Below are positions 30,311 to 40,122 of a stretch of DNA of 64,000 nt, piece by piece. The notes beneath the pieces are model-generated. The model ran no database searches and was not told where the DNA came from. It was given only the letters and a program-made list of their open reading frames with translations. A program made the position numbers and the translations under genes. Numbering within the stretch: position 1 is the stretch's first letter; each line of letters opens with the position of its first letter. This stretch comes from Apostichopus japonicus (lineage: Eukaryota > Echinodermata > Holothuroidea > Aspidochirotida > Stichopodidae): the NCBI RefSeq assembly GCF_037975245.1, contig NC_092576.1, positions 12,453,111 through 12,517,110 on the forward strand, read 5' to 3'.

Positions 30311-31200
30311 CTCGGACATTTGAACATCGCTCACTCACAGGGGAATGCCAACTACATCAGAACAGAACAGAAAAGTGAAAATAATATTTCTTAACGAATA
30401 GTTCTCATGAGAAATACATTTTTCTCCACGATATTTCTTTCGTAGCTTCAGAATTATTACATCAGTGCAAAATCATTTTTTCGATTTATATTTTTTGCGC
30501 TATAATGTGACAGCAAAGGCCTGTACCAAGTCCTTTCCTTTGCAATTGAAATATAAACAATTATTTAAGGTTCACAATAAGAAAAAAATATTACTATAGA
30601 GTAAGCCTATATTGCAAGGGAGTAAATGGAGAACATTCTATGATTTATATAAACAACTGTTAGACCAAATGGACTGAAAGATTGAGAACAAAAAGTATTC
30701 TATAAGTAGAGAACTGTAAGTCATCGTCAAGTATTATAGAGTAGCTAGGGCCTACACTCTATAAAGTTTAGGCAAATATTCTGCCTCACACTGGGTACTT
30801 ATGTATCCATTCAAAGTTGGGTCAAAATTTGCCCATAAACACGTAAATATTACTCCAATACACCTAATGTAAATTGCCAAAAGTGATACATTTGGTTCAA
30901 AATCAACCTGCGTTTTACTTTATTATAGGGCAAAACTTCATGAAATGTTGGTTGGATATATAAGTACCCAGTTTTGGGTAAAAATAATTGCCCAGCTGTT
31001 TCAGAGCCTAAGACTGCTGTGTATTGTTAGGTTTAAGGAATGTGTTACCATCCACTCGTCCGCAAACATTCCAAGTAAACTAAGAGAAATAGCTAGCATT
31101 TATACTATAAAATATTTCTGAAAATTTACAAAAAATAAAAATAAAAAAAAAATTGTCAGTTGTAGAAAAGATTATGTGGTGAAGTTTCGTCTTCCCACAA

Positions 31201-31280
31201 TGGTATATGCTACTATTAAGATAGGGTTGTTTTTTTGTACTCATTTTTGTGTAGAATCTAAAAACAGTCGTTGTTTTAGT
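31201..31280 (+). repeat. Short dispersed repeat, copy 2
   Basis: Matches 28144-28220 (CTATTAAGATAGGG, CATTTTTGTGTAG, GTCGTTGTTTTA). Confidence 0.55.
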
Positions 31281-31424
31281 CGTTCTCAAATTATTTTAAG
31301 AATGGTAGGGAAGGACTTAATAGAGGTAAAAGATAGCGTATAAGTTGAGTTTATCTTACGTGTTTGACATTGTCATGTAGCCCACCCGATACTCATGACT
31401 CGTACATGTATAACTAATGTGCAC

Positions 31425-31850
31425 ATCCTGCAACACATGTTACACATGTTACGAACGCAAAGTATAGTAATTACTGATGCAAGGTTGTGGGACATGAACA
31501 GTAGTTGCTGTACCAACCATTGAGTGCGAGTACATGAATACGCGATTCTAAAATGAAGTCGTTTCCAGGCGTTTTGTGCTATAAGTATAAGCCTATGGAT
31601 ATACCCGAACGTGGCCTTTCTTCGTTCTCGGCATTACTAATTGGCGTAATTTAACGAGAGGTGTGAACTGGAATCAAGCGGCGCCGTACCTCCTTAACTT
31701 CAAACACATAGCTAGTACAGTAACTACTGATGCCACCTGTAACACATGTTACTATATACTGTTCATGTCCCACAACCGTGCATCAGTAATGACTGCTATG
31801 TGTTTGTAACAAGGTAACATGTGTTACAGGTGGCACCAGTAGTAACTGTA
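31425..31850. repeat. Inverted-repeat element (GTAACATGTGTTAC family), copy 1
   Basis: ACTGATGCCACCTGTAACAC near 31725 and its near-complement around 31815 form a hairpin. Further pieces (CACAACCGTGCATCAGTAA) pair with the segment at 31470-31500. A related copy is at 48161-48270. Non-coding; probably a foldback MITE. Confidence 0.55.
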
Positions 31851-32001
31851 CGTTACTGTTTATGTAACTGTTATGTAACTGTTACTGTATGTTACTGTAA
31901 TTTACTGTAGTTATTGTATGAGTATCGGCTGACGTAGCTTATGAAGCAATCGATTCTTTTGAACATGGTGAAGACCGTATAGCTTACACAGCTCCTGAAT
32001 G

Positions 32002-32388
32002 CAGTGGCGGAGCGTCCATACAGTCAGGGGCGGATGCCCCCCCCCCCCCCGACGGACTCAAATGGATTGCTGGCGCCCTTTTCAGCTTTTTACCACTTTT
32101 TACTTTATATTCGCAATTATTGACTTTTTTATTGCGCTCTCATCTACCTATTGACATTTGTCACATTTTGTTGGCGATGACACCTATTTATTCTTCGTTT
32201 ATCTGCAAATTAGCAAGCCCCGGAAAGGGTGATTTCCGGCGATCTAGGGAGTATGTTTACTCAAAACATTTCTGTACGCTCCGCGCCAACCTGTGTGGCG
32301 CTCCGCTTAGATAGTGTCGAATGCGCCTCCTACAGACCATTCTCGCCCCCCCCCCCCTCCCTGACCAATACCCCTAGCTCCGCCACTG
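32002..32388 (+). mobile_element. hAT-type MITE, CAGTGGCGGAGC family, perfect 8-bp TSD
   Basis: 387 bp with termini CAGTGGCGGAGCGTCC and CCCCTAGCTCCGCCACTG. CCTGAATG is repeated exactly at 31994-32001 and 32389-32396. A shorter relative in the opposite orientation is at 56021-56219. Confidence 0.88.
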
Positions 32389-32840
32389 CCTGAATGAGTT
32401 CGGGTCATGATCATGTCAAAATGCTTAAAGCATTTATTATTTCCTCCTTAACAGAATCAAACTTTTAAAATATGAAAAAAAAAACGAAAAAGAGAACAAT
32501 AAAAAGGCAAACAAATATGACAATTATCGGTAATTTTATATTTATTGAGATAAACCCTGCAACTTTTGTTCTGTTTGTTTGTCTTTGTTCTTCTGCTACA
32601 GAAATAGATAAATAATTAATGTCTAACACTGAATAAGTTAAAAATATATATTGCCGTTGTAAGCTCTGTTTTCTTTGAATTAGTTTTATTGCTATCTTGA
32701 GGTATCATCCACATTAGTTCAGCTCTCTGACAGAGAGAGCGAGTAAGAGAAATTAAAGTGAATTGTGACAGAAATATACAACAGGAATCTGCATGCTACA
32801 AGGAAGTTCGCGCTCACAGCATTTCTGTATAGTCCCTTAA

Positions 32841-33152
32841 AGGGTGTGAAGACTCGCGCACAAAGAAACGTCTCATGCCGGTAATCTGACCTAGTTTCGA
32901 ATGAGGTGTAACAGAAGTGTTAGACACCACCATCGATCCCAGAAAATACACACAAAGCTTGGTACCGTCTGTAATTAGACACTGGTGTACAGTCAATACA
33001 TACAGCTACGGTCAATACCCACAACACAGTGAACATAGAAGCGATGGACATCTCAGGTCTAGATAAAAGATAACAAGGTATCACGTTTCATTACTGTCTG
33101 CATTTTGTAGCGACAAGAAGAAAACTTCACTTGCAAGCAACGGAAAGTTAAC
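32841..33152 (+). repeat. Dispersed repeat of about 312 bp, copy 1
   Basis: From AGGGTGTGAAGACTCGCG to CTTGCAAGCAACGGAAAG it matches 43237-43547 in inverted orientation along its whole length (for example CCGGTAATCTGACCTAGTTT). Non-coding; probably a non-autonomous element. Confidence 0.75.
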
Positions 33153-35197
33153 TTTTTCATAGTGCGGCACACGGTTTGGGGCAAGTCTTCAATGCCTTTA
33201 ATTGAAGCAACAACTGACATATTGTTATCAAATTATTGCCAGTTGCATATAGGAACAATTGGTGTGATTGTATAAAATTCAGTTGTGGATCCAAAATTGT
33301 CTCCTAAGACGGGGGCCTGGGGCAAGAGTACCAGTAGAGACCAACGTTTCTACTTAAATGGCGTTACATATTGAAAACATATAGGTAAACATATAGGTAA
33401 ACAAAGTAAGGAAGCGAAGCGTACTACAACTTATTACCTTGTCTTTAGCAAAGTTACAACTTATGTTCGCAACTAACTTTCAGTGCCAGAATAAAAATTC
33501 TAAAAAGGGGAAAACGGTCCATTTTAGGAATAGACAGACGACTCAATTAATGGGGCATTAAGAAGTGATATGTTTGTGTCTGATTATCTTCAAGAAATAT
33601 TGACTACGAAAGTTTTAATGTTATTATCAGCTCATATATCTTGAAAATCATATCTCGAATCCTTTACCCGTTTGGTGGAAAGAAAGAAAGATTAATTGTA
33701 ACCAATCGAAAAGTATGGTCTAGCCGAATGAAGATGCAGTAATTTGATCAGAAGTGTATTATTAAATAAATTGAGGACCTGAATATCATTCAAGTCGAAA
33801 AACAAAGTGACGATACGTGGTCCAACTGCTTCCATGCTACTTTACATTACATTTAAAAACTGGAAACTGATCAAGCAAAAACCACTGAATGATACACAGT
33901 AGAGAATTGCTTCTGAAAAATAAAAAAACAATCTTATGAAAGCACTCTAAACCATGGTTCAATTTGGTTGCAACTGGTTTCATCATACGTAATTCAATGT
34001 AAGACCGGTAGCGTACCAAAGAAAACCACATTGTTATGCTATAAAGGCATAAAGTATGCACATATGTCTACATAGTATATACGTAGAATGGAAGAAGACA
34101 TTACCACCAATATAGTTGTGTGAATGAAAACCCAACTACCGTAAATAAATACAAATTTGTATTCAGTTAAAACAAAATGGTAACTTAATAACTTCAGTTA
34201 AAGTACATTAAAAAAAATAGAATTACCAACATTGTTAATTTACTTCAAGTATTAAAACTGCAAATTATTTAGCCGATTGATATACCTAAACATTGTAACA
34301 TACGATACTGCGATATTACATACTGCCTTACGTGAACAATACCTTTCGACGTATAGTGCCCTTGTGTCATGCTAAACACTTCATTGACAATATGACAACA
34401 ATTCAGTTTGATTGAAACTTGCAACAATTTTTCTTTTACAACTAACTTTCAATGCAAAGGATTTGAAACACTCGACTTTTTATCTCATTTTCTTTAAAGA
34501 TAATATTATTTCAAAACAATTAATATCAGCAAGTCACACCATTCTAGAGCACAGTGAAACAGGTCAACTTATTTTAAGATATTTTTCGTATTTTTTAAAA
34601 ATTTTTTATTAACATTTGCACGTAAACTTGTAAAGTTAAACGTGTGTTTATTTTTTGGAAAAATAAACTAAGGTTTATATTGTAATAAATGTAATTAATA
34701 ATGTGTTTCTGACATAATTAAATATCTCTCTGAAAAAATTACCTCTTGAACTCTAAGCAACTTTTATTTAAGCAAAATTTAATTAATTAACGTTATCCTT
34801 CCGAAGTACTTGATAATATTGCCCATGTACGCGATCAAATACACAAATATCCTTTTCCTTCTTTTAAGTTAGTTGATTAAATTAATTCAAATTCCCGACT
34901 TTACGTTTCATATTTTTCTTCGAAAAACCTGTACGACATGCTATTCAAATGTATGATGATACATTGAAAAGCAACCTTGATATTGCTAAATTGAAATAGG
35001 CTTCTTACTAACTTTAAAACCTTCCACATCACAAGTTTGTTATTCTGTCTTGTATTGTCTCAGAAATGTCGACTCGTTTGATGAATTCTTGATATATTGA
35101 TCGATGGGTTGATCGATGGATTAATCGATGAGGTAATGGGTATTCTGAAAAGAAGGGAGCTAAGTGGTTCTCTTTTAGCCCCCCTTACCTGTCCCTC
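33153..35197. other. Intergenic spacer beyond the 3' end of IL-17-like gene 2
   Basis: No gene is seen. A short GATCGATGG-type simple repeat lies at 35098-35130. Confidence 0.45.
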
Positions 35198-35261
35198 TTA
35201 CGAATTACTAGGATATGTAGGGACGCAGGAAGTGACAATGGCTTCTAACCCCAGAGTGTAC
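35198..35261 (-). CDS. IL17: IL-17-like 2, exon 4 (C-terminus)
   Basis: 64 bp after acceptor TTCTACAG, encoding YTLGLEAIVTSCVPTYPSNS and TAA. As in paralog 1, the usual C-x-C is reduced to one cysteine. Confidence 0.8.
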
Positions 35262-38200
35262 CTGTAGAATATAAGAAAAAAAAGAAAGTCATCACATACT
35301 GTGAAAGGCACATTGTGCATGCTACACACACAACCCCATAATGTGAAAGACACATTGCGCATGCTACACACATACACAACTCCCATACTGTGGAAAGGCA
35401 CATTGCGTACGCTTCACCCACCCCCCCCCACCCCCTGAGTAAACTATATTATAGTCGGGTGTACATAATTAACACCCTCCCTATTCATATGCTAAAATAC
35501 AATTTAAGTGTATGGTTATACGTGTAAACAACATAAAACAAGGACGTGATGACATAATAGGCTTTCCATACCACTGTATTAAAAACCTTGTGGCATAATT
35601 GAAAATCTTAGGCACTACTATACTGCTGAAGCAGTTATTATGTGACATCAAATATAACATTGTTTTAACACGACGTAATTACACACCGTGAAATATTTGA
35701 ACTTGTATTTCAGACCCCGGTTTTTGGGGTAAGATTGAAAATGATTGAAAAGCCATTGAAAAAATCATTGAAAAAAAAAAAAATTGAAAAACCCCAAAAC
35801 CGAAAAGATTGAAAAACTAATTGAAAATGTACTATCATGCTTAAAATAGAGTATAATTAACAAAAGTTTGTGAAGATATGGAATTTCACAGATTGACGGA
35901 GAGCGGGTGGTTGATTACATAATACTTACGTATTAGCGCCGTTGATACATTCACCACGATAAAGGACTAACATTTGAGATGTAACCCTCCAACAGGAATG
36001 AGTATCTGTGCTTTCTGACGGCACACATTGGGCTTCCCAAATATCAACTGGGATTCTGTAAGGAAGGCCAAATTTCGTAGAGAAATGATCTTTTTGTGAA
36101 TTAAAAAAAACAACATATATACTTTAATCCATGATATGACATAGTCATATTCACCAATATACTGAGATTAATGAAAATTGAAACAATTTTTCCATATAGC
36201 TTATTCTACGAAATATGACATTTGTTTCCTCCCAACTTTAGTACAATGCATTATCTCGATGTTATTGTATAGTGTTGTCTGTTGTGTGTTCTAATTTTTT
36301 GAATCATTCTCATGCAACAAAGGACAGATAATCCGCAAAATAAGCGATGCCATATCGAGTGAACGAACTGATCATATCGCTATATACACCTCTATCTATA
36401 TATTACATCAATATTTATATTATAAAAGAAAATCCACGTATACTCCAAAAGGAAATATTTTTAGACAATAGCAGACAAATAAGATGTGATTCATAATTGA
36501 CAAATAAGGAGAACTGTTTTGGAAAATATATTGGAAATTTCCTCAGTTAGTCAGCAATACTTGACAGTGGAATAAAAAGTACCAAATCGGAACTATAGGA
36601 AGCGGAAATATCCTGTCTAATTTCTAGAGCCCAATAATTGAAGCACAACCACACACATAGGCAAGCCATATGTGAAATAATTCGATAAACCGGTACCTCC
36701 CCCCCCCCCCAAGGCTAACTTTTCGTTAACCCCCCAACCTTAGAGTATACTCATTTCATGTAGACTTCCTTACCCGAAGAAGCCTCATTGGCTTATCAAA
36801 GCCGCAAGCTGACCGAAGTCAGTCTCTTACATTCATATTTAACGTCCATGATTATGAATTGTCAATTTTCAACAACTCTGTAACTGGACGACATACATCA
36901 ATCTTGGAGTGACTCGAACTCGGGACCTTATAATTGAAAGTAGTTGGAAACAGGCCCTCTGTACCGCTCCCGTTTTAATAATCACAAAAAAGGGAGTTCG
37001 TGATCATTTTGCAGGTTTTCCCGTTTTCGAACATTTCAATCTTAATAGACATTCCCACAAAAGCCTAATATACATTTTAACTTCTTCTTACTTCAAATCT
37101 GTAATTGAGCATAAACGGAAAGACATCAATCGGATCTTTCGTATTGTGTGTCACATCACCGGTCTCAACAAAGACTTGGGACACCTTAACAACTATCAGT
37201 TCTATAAACTTATGTAATCCAATCTTCCTATACTCTTTTCTTCTTAATCCGCCCCCTTTATAGTCATTGTTTATTTAGTTATAATTCCATCACTGCCACT
37301 TATCTGTCATACTTTCATTGTGTTACATTTTGTACTTTTCATTCCACTGCCACGTATTGCTGACGATATATATTTATATATTGTAATCAAATCTTCCGAT
37401 TCTTAATCCGCTTCCTGCATTGTCATGGTTTATTTGGTTCTAATTCCGCCACTGCCATTTATCTAGCGTCATACTTTCATTGTGTTACATGTATACTTTC
37501 CATTCCACTGCCAAGTAAGTTGCTGACGACAAGGGTGTAGGAATCGGGGGGGGGGGGTCTGGGGGGGGGGGGCGCTAGCCCCCCAGTGAAAAATGTGGAG
37601 GGGCGGAAGTATCATTCCGCCCCCCGCTCCGCAAGTCAGAAAACCCCTTTTTCATTTCCAAATGAGAAAAAAAATCTCATTTGGAGCACCAATTTGCATC
37701 TAAGGCCAGGTGAAAATACAAAATTAAGTTTACAAAATGGAGTGGGTGTTGAAGTGTGCTATATTGCACCAAATTGCATCTGAGGCCACCTGGAAATTCA
37801 AAAAAATCCAAAGGGGGGACACCCCCTCCCCTTAGACCCCTCCCCCAGGCCGGCCATCAGTCTTCAGCCCCCCCCCACTCAAAAGTACCTTCCTACGCCA
37901 CTGGCTGACGATATATATTTCTATATTGAAATTGAAATCGAAACTGATATATATATATCGAATCCCGGTGGAGGCTGGAAGTTTTTTCACTGATCTTGAT
38001 TTTCCAACTCATTACGATTTTCAATTATATATATTCATTTGCCTTTGCTGTTTACCTCCATTTCATTAACATAAAGTCTGCACAAATGATTTCGAGTTGG
38101 TTAGCATCATGTTTTGTTTAGGCAAAATATGTCACCAAAACAGAACTAGTATTGTTCGATACAGGTATATGGCTGGTTGCCATGACACATTTTGCTTTTC

Positions 38201-39815
38201 AATTAAAAAATAGATGAAAAATGATCTCTAAATTGGCTCACCGTCCTAAATTCGTGTTCCTCGAGTAAGTCCACTGACAAAGAGCGCGATCGTTAAGAGC
38301 TCCCGATTGTCTTCTGATTCTCTGTACTAATTCTAAACTACCAACGGGATCTGTGCATGGTCTCGCGGAACCGGTACTGTCGTTTTGAGATACATGACAA
38401 AGAGTGGTCATTGATGCAGTCGGTGGCACACTGGCTGTAGTTGAAATGTCGGCATCTAATGGTGTCGATTCAGCGTCTCTTTTCCCATTCTGAATAGACT
38501 TAAATGACCCTTCAATCGTTCCGCTCTTCAAAGTCCGACTGGTGACCAGGTTCAGGTTGCATGCAACCACTACGATCAATATTACGATCTGGTTATTAAT
38601 GTAGACGGGATGACGAAAAAATCATCGATGGTAAAAAAAATCAGAAGCGTCTCATTTAACTTAATATACTAGGATTTTTAATTAAGTTAAAAGAAACAAA
38701 ATTCTAAAGATAATAACTAGGGAGATATATACTGTTGACTTAACTTTTAAAAAAGTAATATTTCTGATTTTAAGCAAAAAAACAAAATTAATAATTAAAA
38801 ATAGAAACAAACAAAAAATCAGAAAAAAAGAAGCAAAAATGTATTCTGTACGCGACTCAACGATGGACCTCACATTATGGAATCTATTCTATTCAATCAC
38901 GTGATCGTTACTAATGATGCATTTCACGATATGAAATTGATTTTGTTACAGTTCTGTTACTGTTTTGTTAAGTTTTGTTAAGTGTGGACGAATTTGGTGT
39001 CAAATTTTAGCCAACAAGTTTATCCTGAACTAACGTTGTAGGATACAGTTTCAAATGCTACTATTTGGGAATCATATTTTAATACATTTTGGCCATTGTC
39101 ATTTGTTCAGTCTACACTATGTTTTTAACATTTTAGCAAAGCCTTTCAAATTAAAGTTTGGACGTTCACAGTTAGTAGCAAATTAGTTGGGCAATATGTT
39201 GCGTAAGATCCCTTGAGTTATATTTACATAATAACATTTTAAAGAAGCATTACATAGCAGGTGTTTTTAATGATTATGATAGAGTTAAGCTTAGTCTAAC
39301 CGTGTGTGGAATTTCGATGGGTTTTTGTCCCCTCATAATAACGAGTGTTTCAGATATATATCACCAAACACTCTAAAGGTAAGTTGGCCTGACGCTTCGA
39401 TCCTATCAGGATCCTCCTTAGAGACTGAAGGCCATTCAGCCTCTGAAGAAGATCCTGCTAGGATCGAAACGTCAGGCCAACTTTCTTTTACACATTCTGT
39501 CACACAGGCTCTAAAGTGAGATAAGCAGTTTGATAAAGTTTTTGTTTTATTTGATTTTAACATTTTAAGTAGAAACGTTAACGAGGAGTAAAAACAATGG
39601 AAAATTAAAACAATGGGTTTCTTTGTTTGGGAGAAATAATATCATGCTCTGTTTGACCTTATGGAACCTTTTCACTGTTCTAAATTTATCCAACTCACTA
39701 CAATTTAAATTATATATGTATTATCTATATATATATATATATATTATATATCTATATTATCTATATTAAAGATAATAAAATAAAACCCAAATATACTCAC
39801 TTGATACAAACGCAT
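35198..39815 (-). CDS. IL17: IL-17-like cytokine, paralog 2 (4 exons, complete)
   Basis: Minus-strand coding exons 39801-39815, 38242-38588, 35930-36055 and 35198-35261 join (phases 0, 2, 2) into 183 residues. The signal peptide core is IVILIVVVAC. The cytokine domain shows ALCQWTYSRN at 107-116, RIPVDIWEAQC at 121-131 (very close to the R-x-P-x-x-I-x-E-A-x-C motif of IL-17), SC at 141-142, LVLYRGEC at 150-157 and SCVPT at 174-178. All seven cysteines outside the signal region align with paralog 1. The region between signal and domain is shorter by 15 residues and lacks the Thr run; the NGT sequons are lost. It lies 17 kb from paralog 1 on the same strand, so the two are tandem duplicates. 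The role is secreted immune or epithelial signalling through an IL-17 receptor, inferred from the family. Confidence 0.82.
35930..36055 (-). CDS. IL17: IL-17-like 2, exon 3 (core of cytokine domain)
   Basis: 126 bp, phase 2 at both ends, acceptor CCTTACAG, donor AC|GTAAGT. It encodes IPVDIWEAQC, SCWRV and MLVLYRGECING. Confidence 0.87.
36777..36940 (-). mobile_element. tRNA-derived SINE (family A), truncated
   Basis: It carries the shared body (GCCGCAAGCTGACCGAAGTC read on plus) and the B box region, but the tRNA-like 5' end is cut off at the junction with the LINE-like fragment. It lies in intron 2 of IL-17-like gene 2. Confidence 0.75.
36941..37217 (+). pseudogene. LINE-like reverse transcriptase C-terminal fragment
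   Basis: The open frame ends in KDINRIFRIVCHITGL and a short tail to a stop at 37215-37217. The pattern R-I-V-x-x-x-x-x-I-T-G after a K/R-rich stretch is common just after the RT domain of non-LTR retrotransposons. No RT catalytic motif is present. The identification is tentative. Confidence 0.35.
37225..37529. repeat. Tandem duplication with an internal empty-site copy
   Basis: Segments 37225-37385 and 37390-37529 repeat TCTTAATCCGC, ATTCCACTGCCA and CATACTTTCATTGTGTTACA. The first copy contains the uninterrupted sequence TTGCTGACGATATATATTT; in the second the MITE at 37530 is inserted exactly at that site. Confidence 0.75.
37530..37903 (-). mobile_element. hAT-type MITE, full length, with perfect 8-bp TSD
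   Basis: 374 bp, reverse orientation relative to 20867-21234 and the same family. The plus-strand ends are CAAGGGTGTAGGAATC and CCTTCCTACGCCACTG. GCTGACGA is repeated exactly at 37522-37529 and 37904-37911. It lies in intron 2 of IL-17-like gene 2. Confidence 0.9.
38242..38588 (-). CDS. IL17: IL-17-like 2, exon 2
   Basis: 347 bp, phase 0 to 2, acceptor AATAACCAG, donor CG|GTGAGC. It encodes the signal core, a low-complexity Ser/Thr stretch and the C-x-W-x-Y start of the cytokine domain. Confidence 0.8.
39381..39481. repeat. Inverted repeat with hammerhead-like core
   Basis: Arms AAGTTGGCCTGACG (39381-39394) and CGTCAGGCCAACTT (39470-39483) enclose two opposed copies of a short motif. The plus-strand copy reads CTGAAGA (39443-39449), A, a GATCC/GGATC stem with loop TGCTA, then GAAACGTC (39466-39473). 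The opposite copy has mutated core bases. It lies in intron 1 of IL-17-like gene 2. Confidence 0.6.
39801..39815 (-). CDS. IL17: IL-17-like 2, exon 1 (start codon, 5 codons)
   Basis: ATG and four codons (MRLYQ) end at donor GTGAGT. The arrangement is the same as in paralog 1. Confidence 0.7.
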
Positions 39816-39930
39816 TTTGTTTGAGGTTTAGAAAGTTCTTTGTAGAAGCTGAATGTTATGCCTGGATGCGATTATCTTCTTTTCTCTTAGTAAATTCCGT
39901 TGACGAAATTTCCTTGCTGCTTTTTCACCT

Positions 39931-39938
39931 CTTATATA
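39931..39938 (-). promoter_or_regulatory. TATA box of IL-17-like gene 2
   Basis: TATATAAG on the minus strand, about 115 bp upstream of the start codon, leaving room for a 5' UTR of roughly 85 bp. Confidence 0.5.
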
Positions 39939-40096
39939 TTTCATAGTAATGTCTCTTTGTGATAAAATACTTTCATTTATATATTAAATCTGCCCTTGAA
40001 ATGATCATGGATCGATAACTTTGATTGTCAAATCATTTGAAACGATGAAGACATTCTGTTTATTATTAGTCAAATGACAGGTGACTTCCTTTGTCA

Positions 40097-40122
40097 GGGT
40101 ATTTCCCATGAGATAATATTCC
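40097..40122 (-). promoter_or_regulatory. Kappa-B-like composite element upstream of IL-17-like gene 2
   Basis: GGGTATTTCCC at 40097-40107 and AATATTCC at 40115-40122, about 282 bp upstream of the start codon. It is the same 11-mer and 8-mer, in the same order and at a similar distance, as upstream of paralog 1. Confidence 0.45.
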
